Below, piece by piece: positions 33,250 through 42,052 of a stretch of DNA of 64,000 nt. The translations under genes and the position numbers were made by a program. Each line of letters starts with the position of its first letter. Within the stretch, counting starts at the first letter, position 1. Under the pieces are notes generated by a model, which did no database searches, was not told the origin of the DNA, and saw nothing but the letters and a program-made list of their open reading frames with translations. Origin of the DNA: SFEL01 sp963640685 (GTDB taxonomy: Bacteria > Bacillota > Clostridia > Christensenellales > CAG-138); NCBI GenBank assembly GCA_963640685.1, contig CAVIAA010000001.1, positions 106,207 to 170,206 on the forward strand. Direction: 5' to 3'.

Positions 33250-34491
33250 ATGAGCATTGTTCGCGATATGTCCCTTGCAGAGTACGGCAGGATGAAGATA
33301 CTTTGGGTGCAGGATTTTATGCCCGCCCTTTCTGCAATAAAAAAACGCTTTGATGCGGAAAAGCCCTTTAAGGGAATGAAGATAACCACCTCGATACACA
33401 TGGAAGCAAAGACGGCATACCTTGCGCTCTGCCTTGCCGCCGGCGGCGCCGAGGTACACGCGACCGGCTGCAACCCTCTTTCTACGCAGGACGACGTTGC
33501 GGCGGGGCTTGCCTCCCTCGGCGTGGATACATATGCGGAGTACGGCGTTGACAATGAGCGGTATGAGGAGCTGCTCGTTGAGGCGCTCTCCTGCAGGCCA
33601 AACCTTATAATCGACGACGGCGGCGACCTTGTGGAAACGCTGTTTAAACGGCCGGAGCTTGCCTCGGAGCTTATAGGCGGGGCGGAGGAGACTACCACCG
33701 GCATACACAGGCTCAAGGCGCGGGAAAAAGCCGGTGTGCTGCAGTTCCCGATGATGAACGTAAACGACGCCATGTGCAAGCACTATTACGATAATAAGTA
33801 CGGCACAGGCCAATCGGTATGGGATGCGATAATGCACACCACTAATCTGCTCGTTGCGGGGCGAACAGTGGTCGTTGCAGGCTATGGCTACTGCGGGCGC
33901 GGCATTGCAATGAGGGCAAAGGGCATGGGCGCAAACGTCATAGTTACAGAAATAGATCCGATAAAGGCGCTGGAGGCATCTATGGACGGTTGCCGCGTAA
34001 TGACTATGGACAGGGCGGCACGAGAGGGAGACATATTCGTTACGGCGACCGGATGCAGAGATGTTATAACCAAGCGGCATTTTGAGGTCATGAAGGATAA
34101 TGCGTTTCTTTCCAATGCCGGGCATTTCAACGTTGAGGTGAACTGCACTGAGCTTGAGGATATGGCGGTTAGGGTATATAAGCGGCGCAGCGATATAATG
34201 GGCTATGAGCTGCCGGGCGGGCGGACACTGAACCTGCTTGCGGAGGGCAGGCTCGTGAACCTCGCCTCCGGAAACGGCCACCCGGCTGAAATAATGGATA
34301 CCAGCTTCGCCATACAGGCGCTTGCAATGGAATACATGGCGAAAAACGGGAAAAGCCTCGGTTGCAGGGTATACGATATACCCCGGGAAATAGATGCCGA
34401 GGTATCGCGCCTGAAGCTCATAGGGCTGGGAATGGAGATAGACAGCCTGACGCCGGAGCAGGAGAGATATATGAACGGCTTTGAGGTATAA
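33250..34491 (+). CDS. ahcY: adenosylhomocysteinase
   Basis: NAD-dependent hydrolysis of S-adenosylhomocysteine to adenosine and homocysteine in the methyl cycle. 413 residues. The NAD loop VVVAGYGYCGRGIAMRAKG, AGCNPLSTQDDVA-like ATGCNPLSTQDD, ETTTGIHRLKA and NAGHFNVEV are present. It is the short form, without the C-terminal Tyr-containing extension (usually ending in KPDHYRY) that completes the neighbour's NAD site in the long form. Most Firmicutes use the Pfs/LuxS route instead, so this gene is less usual. Confidence 0.95.
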   Translation: MSIVRDMSLAEYGRMKILWVQDFMPALSAIKKRFDAEKPFKGMKITTSIHMEAKTAYLALCLAAGGAEVHATGCNPLSTQDDVAAGLASLGVDTYAEYGVDNERYEELLVEALSCRPNLIIDDGGDLVETLFKRPELASELIGGAEETTTGIHRLKAREKAGVLQFPMMNVNDAMCKHYYDNKYGTGQSVWDAIMHTTNLLVAGRTVVVAGYGYCGRGIAMRAKGMGANVIVTEIDPIKALEASMDGCRVMTMDRAAREGDIFVTATGCRDVITKRHFEVMKDNAFLSNAGHFNVEVNCTELEDMAVRVYKRRSDIMGYELPGGRTLNLLAEGRLVNLASGNGHPAEIMDTSFAIQALAMEYMAKNGKSLGCRVYDIPREIDAEVSRLKLIGLGMEIDSLTPEQERYMNGFEV

Positions 34492-34496
34492 GCAAG

Positions 34497-34530
34497 GCCC
34501 GGCAGCAGGCTGCCGGGCTTTAATTATTTT
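34497..34530. terminator. bidirectional terminator between ahcY and holA
   Basis: Stem GCCCGGCAG/CTGCCGGGC with loop CAGG and TTTAATTATTTT on the plus strand. Confidence 0.8.
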
Positions 34531-35507
34531 CTTGCTGGCATGCATTCTATAAGTGCGCTTTCCAGTACGATGTCATCCGGCAGCTGCTCGGCGATCTTCA
34601 GATACGCGACGTTGGCAAAGCTGCGCATGTTTTTGATTATTTCCGCTCGAGAGTATTTCAGCGCCGCCTCGTATGCCTTTTTCATGGGGTAGCTGCTGCC
34701 GATACGCCGCAGCACTCCGTCGCGGTTCAGCCCCTTGTCTATGTATGTCCTGGCGTTTAACACTGAGCGGAAGAACTTCTCCATATAGCCGGCTATGCCG
34801 AAGGTGCTTTCGCCGTCAAAGAGCATCTGACGATACGCCCTTATTCCGTCCTGCGCCTTGCCTGCAATGAAATAATCCTGCATATCAAATATGCGTACCT
34901 CGAGACTCCTTGTAACGCAGGCCGAAACGGCTTCCTTCGTGAGCTCGTTTCCCCTGCCAACGTAGTCGGCAGCCTTTGTAAGCTCGTTGTTGAGAGTGGC
35001 AATGTCCGTGCCTGCAAGGCTTACTATGAACCTTGCGACGGTATCGGTTATGGCGACGTTCAGCCGCTTTCCCTGCTGGTAGACCCATCGTGCGGCCTCC
35101 TGCTCCTTGAATGCGGGAAAATCCACCAGCCTGTCGCCGGCCTTCAGCGCCTTTACTATACCGAGCTTTTCGTTTGCCTTGCCGCGTATGAAGAATATCA
35201 GCAGCGTTGACGACGGCATACCGGGCAGGTACGCTGTGAGCTTTTTCCCCTCGCTGTCCGTTGGAAGAAATTTGCATACGACTATGCGCCGTTCGCCGAA
35301 GAAGGGCAGCGTTTCGCAGGCGGATATTATGCTGTCCGCATCTCCCTGCTCGAACACTTGCAAATTCAGCTCTCGAACGGAGAGCTCCAGCGCTGCGGTA
35401 AGGCTCTTTAGGGCGCTTTCCTTAACGAACTCCTCCTCGCCGTGCATGAGGTATGCACCGCCGAGGTCGTTTGCCTTTATTCGCTTGAAAAACGTCATGT
35501 AATCCAT
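34524..35507 (-). CDS. holA: DNA polymerase III delta subunit
   Basis: Clamp-loader wrench that opens the beta sliding clamp. 327 residues with the AAA-like N-terminal region (YLMHGEEEFVKESALKSL), a middle domain (DFPAFKEQEAARWVYQQ) and the C-terminal collar region. The location just downstream of comEC on the same strand, 30 bases apart, is the usual comEC-holA order of Firmicutes. Confidence 0.93.
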   Translation of the reverse strand: MDYMTFFKRIKANDLGGAYLMHGEEEFVKESALKSLTAALELSVRELNLQVFEQGDADSIISACETLPFFGERRIVVCKFLPTDSEGKKLTAYLPGMPSSTLLIFFIRGKANEKLGIVKALKAGDRLVDFPAFKEQEAARWVYQQGKRLNVAITDTVARFIVSLAGTDIATLNNELTKAADYVGRGNELTKEAVSACVTRSLEVRIFDMQDYFIAGKAQDGIRAYRQMLFDGESTFGIAGYMEKFFRSVLNARTYIDKGLNRDGVLRRIGSSYPMKKAYEAALKYSRAEIIKNMRSFANVAYLKIAEQLPDDIVLESALIECMPARK

Positions 35508-35537
35508 GATTGAATTATATCACAAAAGAAAGAAAAG

Positions 35538-36722
35538 CTACAGCATACACAGCACTGCCGCAAAAAGAGAAACGGCACAGGCAGCGAGCTTACTTTTTGT
35601 GCTTATCAGCGGTTGATCCGACACAAAGAAGCAGGCAAGGTAAATAAATATGCAGACCGGGATCGTAATGACTGCCTCGCGAACGGCAAAATCAGCCGAG
35701 GATACGATGCTTGCAGCCGCCGTCATTACATCCGTGAGCAGCAGAGGAATGCATGATATCGCCCTTGCCGCAGAGGGCAGCAGTATGCCTAACAGGTTGA
35801 CCGCCATTGCCGAGAGAAACACAAACGGTACGAGCGGCAGTATCACTATATTGGCAAAGAGACCAAGCATGGGGATGGTGCCAAAATAGTATACCGACAG
35901 CGGCAGCGTGCCGAGCGTACCGCAAACCGACAGCGCGATCGCCTGAGCGATTTCAAGCGGAAGGAAGGACAGTCGCTCCGTCAGTGGCCGCATCAGCAGC
36001 GAGATCATGATGACCGCGCCGAAAGAAAGCTGAAAGCCTATGCCATACAGGGAGGAGGGGTCGGCAAGGAGTATTACCAGCGCACTGAAGGCTATACCGG
36101 ATGGCATGTCATACCGCCGTCCGGATACATCGGCATATAGCCCGGAGAGACTCATCACGCTTGCCCGCACAAGCGAGGCGGGGAAGGCGGCTATCGCGCA
36201 GTAGGAAAAGAGCGACACAAGTGTAAATATAAACCGTGCCTTCGGCCTTGCTCTGTGCGTCAGCTTGTTTAGCGCGCTCACGACGAAGGAGACGTGCAGG
36301 CCGGACAGCGCGAGAATGTGCGCTATGCCGCAGTTGCGGAATGCGGCGTATACCTCATCTGAGATGTCTCCCTTTACGCCCCAGAGCATAGCGTTCAGCA
36401 GCGGTGCATGGCTGCCGAACAGTTCATTGCAGGCTGCACAGAGCAGGGTACGCATGTGCTCAAAGGGATATATTACGTCATACGGCAGCCTTAGCGGGGC
36501 AAAAAGGCTGCGGAGCAGCCCAACCGCCGCCCAGAACGCAAGCAGGGAGCCGCCGCGCAGACCGAAATACCACCCGACGCCAAAAAACAAACAAAAAAGG
36601 CACAGGGCTGCGATGAACCAAGTGCCTGAAAGACCGGCAGAAAGGAATATACCCATAGTAATGCCCAATGCGGCGCATGCTATCGGCCTGTAATGCAGCA
36701 GGGTATATTCCGGAGTCCTCAT
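35538..36722 (-). CDS. comEC: ComEC/Rec2 competence channel, membrane domain only
   Basis: Putative inner-membrane channel for DNA uptake, 394 residues with about ten membrane segments. It has a short N-terminal region and the Competence domain with CGIAHILALSGLHVSFV, FPASLVRASVMSL and IGFQLSFGAVIMISLL. Full ComEC proteins are about 700-800 residues and end in a metallo-beta-lactamase domain, which is absent here: the protein stops after the last membrane segments (LAACAVSLFAAVLCML). A matching hydrolase is encoded separately at 24639-25451. Lies between ridA and holA. Confidence 0.9.
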   Translation of the reverse strand: MRTPEYTLLHYRPIACAALGITMGIFLSAGLSGTWFIAALCLFCLFFGVGWYFGLRGGSLLAFWAAVGLLRSLFAPLRLPYDVIYPFEHMRTLLCAACNELFGSHAPLLNAMLWGVKGDISDEVYAAFRNCGIAHILALSGLHVSFVVSALNKLTHRARPKARFIFTLVSLFSYCAIAAFPASLVRASVMSLSGLYADVSGRRYDMPSGIAFSALVILLADPSSLYGIGFQLSFGAVIMISLLMRPLTERLSFLPLEIAQAIALSVCGTLGTLPLSVYYFGTIPMLGLFANIVILPLVPFVFLSAMAVNLLGILLPSAARAISCIPLLLTDVMTAAASIVSSADFAVREAVITIPVCIFIYLACFFVSDQPLISTKSKLAACAVSLFAAVLCML

Positions 36723-36731
36723 AGTTGCGCC

Positions 36732-37109
36732 TTAGCCCTTATAGGCTACGACCTCTATCTCTACGAGGCCGCCTGCGGGGAGCTTGGAAACCTGGAAGCA
36801 GGAGCGGCCGGGGAAATCGGAACCGAAGTAATCGCCGTATATCTTGTTTACCGCGGCGAAGTCATTGAGGTCAGTGAGGAATATAGTGGTTTTGAGTATG
36901 TCGGTCATCGCTGCGCCGGCGGTCTTGAGTACATTGTCGATGTTGATGAGCGCCTGCTTTGCCTGCGCCTCAACGCCGTCTGCGAGCTTGCCGGTAGCAG
37001 GGTCGATGCCAAGCTGGCCGGAGGTGAAGATAAAACCATTCGCTTCGCAGGCGTGGCTGTATGGGCCGAGAGCAGCGGGAGCATTATCGCACTTAATGAT
37101 GTTCTTCAT
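36732..37109 (-). CDS. ridA: RidA family reactive-intermediate deaminase
   Basis: Hydrolyses enamine/imine intermediates made by PLP enzymes. 125 residues, normal length, with IIKCDNAPAALGPYSHAC, FTSGQLGIDPATGKL, and the active-site Arg in FPGRSCFQVSKLP. Its promoter lies inside the end of rimI, and comEC begins 9 bases after its stop, so ridA leads the ridA-comEC-holA transcript. Confidence 0.95.
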   Translation of the reverse strand: MKNIIKCDNAPAALGPYSHACEANGFIFTSGQLGIDPATGKLADGVEAQAKQALINIDNVLKTAGAAMTDILKTTIFLTDLNDFAAVNKIYGDYFGSDFPGRSCFQVSKLPAGGLVEIEVVAYKG

Positions 37110-37156
37110 GGTATATTCTCCTTATCGTATTTAATTTAGCGGTTATCTACACACCT

Positions 37157-37185
37157 ATGGTATCATTGCGGCAGAGCAGTGTCAA
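37157..37185 (-). promoter_or_regulatory. ridA promoter inside the 3' end of rimI
   Basis: Minus strand TTGACA (complement of 37180-37185), 17 bases, TACCAT (complement of 37157-37162). It separates ridA-comEC-holA from the tRNA-modification operon upstream. Confidence 0.7.
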
Positions 37186-37636
37186 CCGTTGAAGCCCTGA
37201 GCTTTCTGTTCCACATTATCAGCCCGTCCTCGCCGGTGTCGGTGTAATACTTTTTTCGCCTGCCAGCGACCTCGAAGCCGAGGGAGGTGTAGAGATTTTG
37301 CGCAACGGTGTTGCTTATGCGTACCTCAAGGGTCATGCTTTCCGCATCGTGACGCAGGGCGACCTGCATAAGCTCCAGCATGAGCCGCCTTCCGTAGCCG
37401 CGCCCGCGGTATGCGGGATCCACTGCAACGTTTGTAATGTGCGCCTCGCCGAACATTACCCACATGCCGCCGTAGGCTATCACCTGCCCATCATCCTCAC
37501 CAACAGAATAATGGGCGATATCGTTCTTCAGCTCGCCGTAAAGCGAGCGTTCGGACCAGGGTGAGCGGAAGCATATCTGCTCCAGCTCCGCGATACGCGG
37601 AACGTCCTTTTTCTGCATGGGTCTGAAGGAAATCAT
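37163..37636 (-). CDS. rimI: RimI-type N-acetyltransferase
   Basis: GNAT acetyltransferase of 157 residues with the acetyl-CoA loop VDPAYRGRGYGRRLM, an EQICFRSPWSERSL N-terminus and LEVRISNTVAQNLYTSLGFE, as in RimI that acetylates ribosomal protein S18 and other proteins. Overlaps the tsaB stop by four bases, the typical tsaE-tsaB-rimI cluster. tsaD, which often completes the cluster, is not in the window. Confidence 0.93.
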   Translation of the reverse strand: MISFRPMQKKDVPRIAELEQICFRSPWSERSLYGELKNDIAHYSVGEDDGQVIAYGGMWVMFGEAHITNVAVDPAYRGRGYGRRLMLELMQVALRHDAESMTLEVRISNTVAQNLYTSLGFEVAGRRKKYYTDTGEDGLIMWNRKLRASTVDTALPQ

Positions 37637-38280
37637 CTGCTCCTCTCCTTTGAAAGGCGCTCTGCCTGTGACGGGCGGAGGTAGAGCGGCATAGCCTCTT
37701 TTGCGCCGCCGCCGTTCAGGAGCACATCGCAGGCCGCAAGGCCTATTCTGTCCGCAGTTACGCTGTGTTCTTCAAAACGGGTACTTGGCAGGGCAGAAAG
37801 TATGTGCTCGCGGTGCATGAGCGCACCGTCGCCCGTCATAAGTATACCGTCGGGCAGGCGGGCTATAAGCTCGTCTATAACTACTGCCATAGGCGCAGGG
37901 TCAAAGCCTTGGCATCTCACCATCGCGTAGCCGTTGCCGTTGCGGCAGTCCAGCAGGGCGCAGGCGTTGTCCAGTCCGTAGAGCAGCCCTTCAAGCGAGC
38001 TTGAAGCCGCGACCGGCCTGCCCAGTGCGGCGGCCATTGCGTTTGCGGCGCATACGCCTATGCGGACTCCGGTAAATGAGCCGGGGCCGGCATCCACTCC
38101 AAATACATCCACATCCGATACGGAAAAGCCGGCCGCATCAAGCGCACACTGGCAAAGCGGCATTATCGTTTCGGAGTGAGTATGCCCACAGGCGCCGACC
38201 TCAAGCGAAAGCACGCTGCCGTCTCTTATGACAGCGGCAGAGGCCAGCGGCCCGGAGGTGGAAAGGGAAAGCATCAGCAT
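37633..38280 (-). CDS. tsaB: tRNA threonylcarbamoyladenosine biosynthesis protein TsaB
   Basis: ASKHA-fold partner that supports TsaD in making t6A37 in tRNA. 215 residues with MLMLSLSTSGPLASAAVI, the HSETIMPL segment and VDAGPGSFTGVRIGV typical of TsaB. Usual TsaB has LALDTST at the start; here the Asp is Ser. Overlaps tsaE and rimI, so it is translationally coupled. Confidence 0.95.
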   Translation of the reverse strand: MLMLSLSTSGPLASAAVIRDGSVLSLEVGACGHTHSETIMPLCQCALDAAGFSVSDVDVFGVDAGPGSFTGVRIGVCAANAMAAALGRPVAASSSLEGLLYGLDNACALLDCRNGNGYAMVRCQGFDPAPMAVVIDELIARLPDGILMTGDGALMHREHILSALPSTRFEEHSVTADRIGLAACDVLLNGGGAKEAMPLYLRPSQAERLSKERSR

Positions 38281-38729
38281 TTTATATTCTCCAAAAGCTC
38301 GTGGTATTTCTCACCGTAGGATTCAAAGATCATGGTTCGCTTTTCCGTGCCGGAGCCCTGTATGTGCAGCTCCAGCCGTTCGGATGGTAGCGCATACCGC
38401 ACGTTTTCGCACCATTCCATGATTATCACGGCGGGGCGGGATAGATAGTCGTCGTAGCCTATGGCGTAAAGCTCGTCCTCGCCGCCCAGCCTGTATGCGT
38501 CAAAGTGCAGAAGCGGCAGACCGCCCTCGTGCTCCCGTACTATGGTAAAGGTCGGGCTTTGTATATCCTCAATGCCGAGCCCCTGCGCGACCGATCTTGT
38601 AAACGTAGTCTTACCCGCGCCAAGGTCGCCAAAGAGGGCAATGAACGCATGGGGAAACAGCAGCGGCGCGATCGCATTGCCTATGCGGGCAGTGTCGCGC
38701 TCGGTAAGGTCTCTTAATATAAGCTCCAT
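38274..38729 (-). CDS. tsaE: tRNA threonylcarbamoyladenosine biosynthesis ATPase TsaE
   Basis: P-loop ATPase that regulates the TsaBD complex. 151 residues with Walker A LFGDLGAGKTTFTRSVAQGLG, SPTFTIVREHEG and LHFDAYRLGG, and the aromatic region MEWCENV. Its start overlaps the tgt stop by one base. Confidence 0.96.
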   Translation of the reverse strand: MELILRDLTERDTARIGNAIAPLLFPHAFIALFGDLGAGKTTFTRSVAQGLGIEDIQSPTFTIVREHEGGLPLLHFDAYRLGGEDELYAIGYDDYLSRPAVIIMEWCENVRYALPSERLELHIQGSGTEKRTMIFESYGEKYHELLENIKC

Positions 38730-39856
38730 CAGTCAAATGCGCCTTTCGCTTTGAGCTCGTCGCGGAAATCCAGCAGCCTGTCCTGCTCAATGGCCTCGCG
38801 CACCTGTTCCATCAGCCGGAGGGAGAAGCGCAGGTTGTGCGTTGTAATGAGTTGCGCGGCAAGGATCTCCTTGCATTTTACAAGGTGGCGTATATACGCT
38901 CTTGTAAAGCCGTTTTTGCAGGCGTAGCAGTCGCAGCCTTCTTCAATGGGCGTAAAATCGTGTTCAAACGCAGCGTTGCGGAGCATCCGCTTGCCGCTGC
39001 CGGTGAGCGCCAAGCCGTTGCGGGCTATTCGGGTCTGCAGCACGCAATCAAACATATCTATGCCGCGTATCGCTCCTTCGACGAGGCAGTCAGGGCTTCC
39101 GACGCCCATAAGATACCTTGGCTTGTTCTGCGGCATATAAGGCATCATCTGCTCCAGCATGTCGTACATGACCTCCTTGGGCTCGCCAACGGAGAGCCCG
39201 CCTATGCCGTAGCCCGGCAGATCCAGAGATGAGAGGAATTTCGCACTCTCGATACGAAGGTCGGCGAACATGCCGCCTTGAACTATGCCGAAAAGAGCCT
39301 GATCCGGCCTTGTATGCGCCTGCTTGCAGCGCTGCACCCAGCGGTGTGTGCGCTCCATTGCGGCAATGGTGTATTTTCTGTCGGAGGGGTAGGGGGCGCA
39401 TTCGTCAAATGCCATGGCGATATCCGCACCAAGCGCTTCTTCTATCTCCATAACAAGCTCGGGGGTGAAAAAGTACTTTTTGCCGTCCAGCAGGGAGCGA
39501 AACTCAACGCCGTCCTCTTTTATTTTGTTTGCTGCGGCGAGGCTGAACACCTGAAAGCCGCCGCTGTCGGTAAGTATGGGCTTGTCCCACCGCATAAACT
39601 TGTGCAGGCCGCCGGCCTCCTTTATGAGCTGATGCCCGGGCCGCTCAAAGAGGTGGTAGGTATTTGAAAGAATTATCATGGAGCCGACCTCCTCAATATC
39701 GCGGGGAAGCATGGCTTTTACGGTCGCCTGAGTGCCGACCGGCATATAGCACGGCGTTTCTATGATGCCGTGCGGTGTGTGCAGCCTGCCGCGTCGCGCG
39801 CCGGACTGGCGGCAGACGTGCAGCAGCTCGTACTTAAAGTCAAATTTATCCTGCAT
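38729..39856 (-). CDS. tgt: tRNA-guanine transglycosylase
   Basis: Exchanges guanine-34 of Asn, Asp, His and Tyr tRNAs for the queuine precursor preQ1. 375 residues with ILTDSGGFQVFSL (catalytic Asp), GIVQGGMF, GYGIGGLSVGEP, the second catalytic Asp region and the zinc site CDCYACKNGFTRAYIRHL. queA is 16 bases upstream on the same strand, the usual queA-tgt pair. Confidence 0.97.
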   Translation of the reverse strand: MQDKFDFKYELLHVCRQSGARRGRLHTPHGIIETPCYMPVGTQATVKAMLPRDIEEVGSMIILSNTYHLFERPGHQLIKEAGGLHKFMRWDKPILTDSGGFQVFSLAAANKIKEDGVEFRSLLDGKKYFFTPELVMEIEEALGADIAMAFDECAPYPSDRKYTIAAMERTHRWVQRCKQAHTRPDQALFGIVQGGMFADLRIESAKFLSSLDLPGYGIGGLSVGEPKEVMYDMLEQMMPYMPQNKPRYLMGVGSPDCLVEGAIRGIDMFDCVLQTRIARNGLALTGSGKRMLRNAAFEHDFTPIEEGCDCYACKNGFTRAYIRHLVKCKEILAAQLITTHNLRFSLRLMEQVREAIEQDRLLDFRDELKAKGAFD

Positions 39857-39872
39857 AAATATGCTCCGTTTT

Positions 39873-40895
39873 TTATAGTATCAGCATCGCATCACCAAAG
39901 GAGAAGAAGCGGTATTTCTCCTTAACGGCGTGTTTATATACGCTCAGCATCTCCTCGCGGGTGGATAAGGCGGAAACCAGCATGAGCAGCGTGGATTCCG
40001 GCAGGTGAAAGTTGGTTATGAGCTTATCCACTGCCTTAAATCTGTACCCGGGGGTGATGTAAATATCCGTCCAGCCCTTTTGAGGGTGAACTATGCCGTC
40101 TTCATCGGTTATGCTCTCAAGCGTTCGGCAGGAGGTGGTGCCAACGGCAAATATCCTGCCTCCGGCGGATCGCGCTTTGTTTATCGCTGCTGCAGTCTCC
40201 TCGCTGCATTCGTAGTATTCCGAGTGCATATGGTGATCCTCAATGTTATCCTCGGATACCGGCCGGAAGGTGCCAAGGCCAACGTGAAGCAGTATGTCTG
40301 CTATAATAACACCCTTTCTGCGTATATCCTCGAGCAGCTCCGGCGTAAAGTGCAGCCCCGCGGTGGGCGCTGCGGCAGAGCCGTTTTCCCTTGCATATAC
40401 CGTTTGGTAGCGCTCCTTCTCGGCAGTGCGCTCGGTAATATACGGCGGCAGCGGCATTTCGCCGGCTCTGTCCAGTATTTCCTCAAATACGCCTTCGTAA
40501 TTGAGCTTTATTATCCTTCCTCCGTCCTCGGTGCTTTGGAGTATCGTTGCGGAAAGCTCGTCGTTTATTTTGAAAGTCAAGCCGGTTTTTGCCCGCCTGC
40601 CAGGGCGAACAAGGCTTTCCCACCGGTCGCCGTCGAGCCGGCGAAGGAGAAGAAACTCCATTGCCCCGCCGGTATCCTCCCTGTGTGCATACAGCCTTGC
40701 GGGTATGACGCGGGTAATGTTGCGCACCAGCACGTCGCCGGGCTTGAAGTAATCTAAAATGTCGGTAAAAACGCCGTCGCGTATCGTCTTATTTTCCCTG
40801 TCGTATACCAACAGCCTTGAGGCGCTGCGAACAGCGGACGGAGACTGAGCGATCAGCTCCTTTGGCAGATCATAGTAAAAGTCGCTTGTTTTCAA
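39873..40895 (-). CDS. queA: S-adenosylmethionine:tRNA ribosyltransferase-isomerase QueA
   Basis: Builds the epoxyqueuosine side chain on tRNA by transferring the ribosyl group of SAM. 340 residues with FYYDLPKELIAQSP, YAHREDTGGAMEFLLLR, GSAAAPTAGLHFTPELL and ITNFHLPESTLLMLVSAL. The start codon is TTG, 9 bases after AAGGAG. Leads the operon queA-tgt-tsaE-tsaB-rimI. Confidence 0.96.
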   Translation of the reverse strand: MKTSDFYYDLPKELIAQSPSAVRSASRLLVYDRENKTIRDGVFTDILDYFKPGDVLVRNITRVIPARLYAHREDTGGAMEFLLLRRLDGDRWESLVRPGRRAKTGLTFKINDELSATILQSTEDGGRIIKLNYEGVFEEILDRAGEMPLPPYITERTAEKERYQTVYARENGSAAAPTAGLHFTPELLEDIRRKGVIIADILLHVGLGTFRPVSEDNIEDHHMHSEYYECSEETAAAINKARSAGGRIFAVGTTSCRTLESITDEDGIVHPQKGWTDIYITPGYRFKAVDKLITNFHLPESTLLMLVSALSTREEMLSVYKHAVKEKYRFFSFGDAMLIL

Positions 40896-40924
40896 AATAC
40901 ATATTCTCCTTGATTCATCGCTTC

Positions 40925-40953
40925 ATTATATTGCAAAGGACACAACAAAACAA
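40925..40953 (-). promoter_or_regulatory. queA promoter using the upstream terminator's T-tract as -35
   Basis: Minus strand TTGTTT (complement of 40948-40953), 17 bases, TATAAT (complement of 40925-40930). The TTGTTT is the first part of the T-rich tail of the terminator at 40953-40979. Confidence 0.65.
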
Positions 40954-40979
40954 GAGGGTATGCGCCGGGCATACCCTCT
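40953..40979 (-). terminator. terminator of the LCP-ybaK-reductase operon
   Basis: Eleven-pair stem with arms AGAGGGTATGC and GCATACCCTCT (as read on the plus strand), short loop, and TTGTTTTGTTG on the minus strand. Confidence 0.85.
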
Positions 40980-40997
40980 CAAATTGCGGTATTAAGG

Positions 40998-42014
40998 TCA
41001 CTTCATGGCATTGTGAAAGTCCTCGTCGGCCTTCTTGAGCATTTCCCGTATAGGAAGGTGATACGGGCAGCGGCTTTCGCAAGCGCCGCAGTCCAAGCAG
41101 GCATCGGGCTTTACCTTCATTGCGTTGTAGCGATCCATTGCCATTTGCTTGAGGCCGTAGCGAACGAGGTAGCCGTTGGCGGTAAAGACGCCGGAGATAT
41201 CTATGCCTGCGCTGCAGGGCTGGCAATAGTTGCAGCGGCGGCAGAAGCGGCTGCCGAGTGTATCCCGTATGTGCTGTATCTCGGCCATATCCTCGTCGGT
41301 GATCGGGGAGGGATCGGTCGCCGCCTTAACGTTCTGCTCAAGCTCCTCAAGGCTGGCCATGCCCGGAATGTTCACGGTCACATCATTGTTTGCGGAGATG
41401 AAGCGCATCGCAAGCGAGGTGTTGTCTATCGCGCCGCCAGCAAGCGGCTTCATGGAGATAAATGCCCTGCCGGATTCCGCACATTTTTTGATAAGCTCGG
41501 AGGCCTGCAGCTCGACAAAATTATACGGGAACATTATCGTCTCGACCCAGTCCATGCCGAGCGCCATCTCGAACGTTGCGACCTCGTGCCCGGTTATGCC
41601 GATGTGGCCGATCTTTCCGGCCTTTTTGGCTTCCAGCAGAGCCTCGAGTGCGCCGCCCTCTCCGGTAACTATATTGAGCTGAGCCGGTGGGGCGTTATGT
41701 ATCTGGTAGAGATCTATGTAGTCTGTGCGGAGATTTTTGAGGCTTATGTCTATGTCCTTTGCCATTGCCTCCTTCGTTCGGGACATGCTCTTAGTCGCCA
41801 ATACGAACTTGTCCCTCATGCCGCTGAGCGCAGCGCCGATGTATTCTTCGCTTACGGTATAGCCGCGTGCGGTGTCGATGTAGTTTATGCCGTAGTCCGG
41901 CAGCTTGCGCACGAGGGCTATCGCCTCGCTTTCGCTGATGCGCTGAACAGGTATTCCGCCGAAGCCCATTCGGGATACCCGAAGGCCGGTTTTGCCGAGA
42001 TTGGTGTACTCCAT
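40998..42014 (-). CDS. aldo/keto reductase with C-terminal ferredoxin domain
   Basis: A 338-residue oxidoreductase: an NADPH-type aldo/keto reductase barrel (MEYTNLGKTGLRVSRMGFGG, INYIDTARGYTVSEEYIGAAL with catalytic Asp and Tyr, IGHIGITGHE) followed by an iron-sulfur region from about residue 258 with CRRCNYCQPCSAGID and CLDCGACESRCPYHLPI. The latter cysteines can bind a [4Fe-4S] cluster. Such fusions are common in Clostridia, with unknown substrates. It ends the LCP-ybaK operon, 38 bases after ybaK. Confidence 0.88.
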   Translation of the reverse strand: MEYTNLGKTGLRVSRMGFGGIPVQRISESEAIALVRKLPDYGINYIDTARGYTVSEEYIGAALSGMRDKFVLATKSMSRTKEAMAKDIDISLKNLRTDYIDLYQIHNAPPAQLNIVTGEGGALEALLEAKKAGKIGHIGITGHEVATFEMALGMDWVETIMFPYNFVELQASELIKKCAESGRAFISMKPLAGGAIDNTSLAMRFISANNDVTVNIPGMASLEELEQNVKAATDPSPITDEDMAEIQHIRDTLGSRFCRRCNYCQPCSAGIDISGVFTANGYLVRYGLKQMAMDRYNAMKVKPDACLDCGACESRCPYHLPIREMLKKADEDFHNAMK

Positions 42015-42052
42015 TTCTTCCTCCTGATACTATGCTTATTGTTTTGTTTATA

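Noticed and set aside
33139..34545. 468-codon minus-strand open frame
   Set aside because: Antisense to ahcY; it also runs through the terminator at 34497-34530.
35538..36722. comEC as a frameshifted pseudogene
   Set aside because: The protein ends after a complete membrane domain, holA follows in the usual position, and no hydrolase remnant exists in the 30 bases between them.
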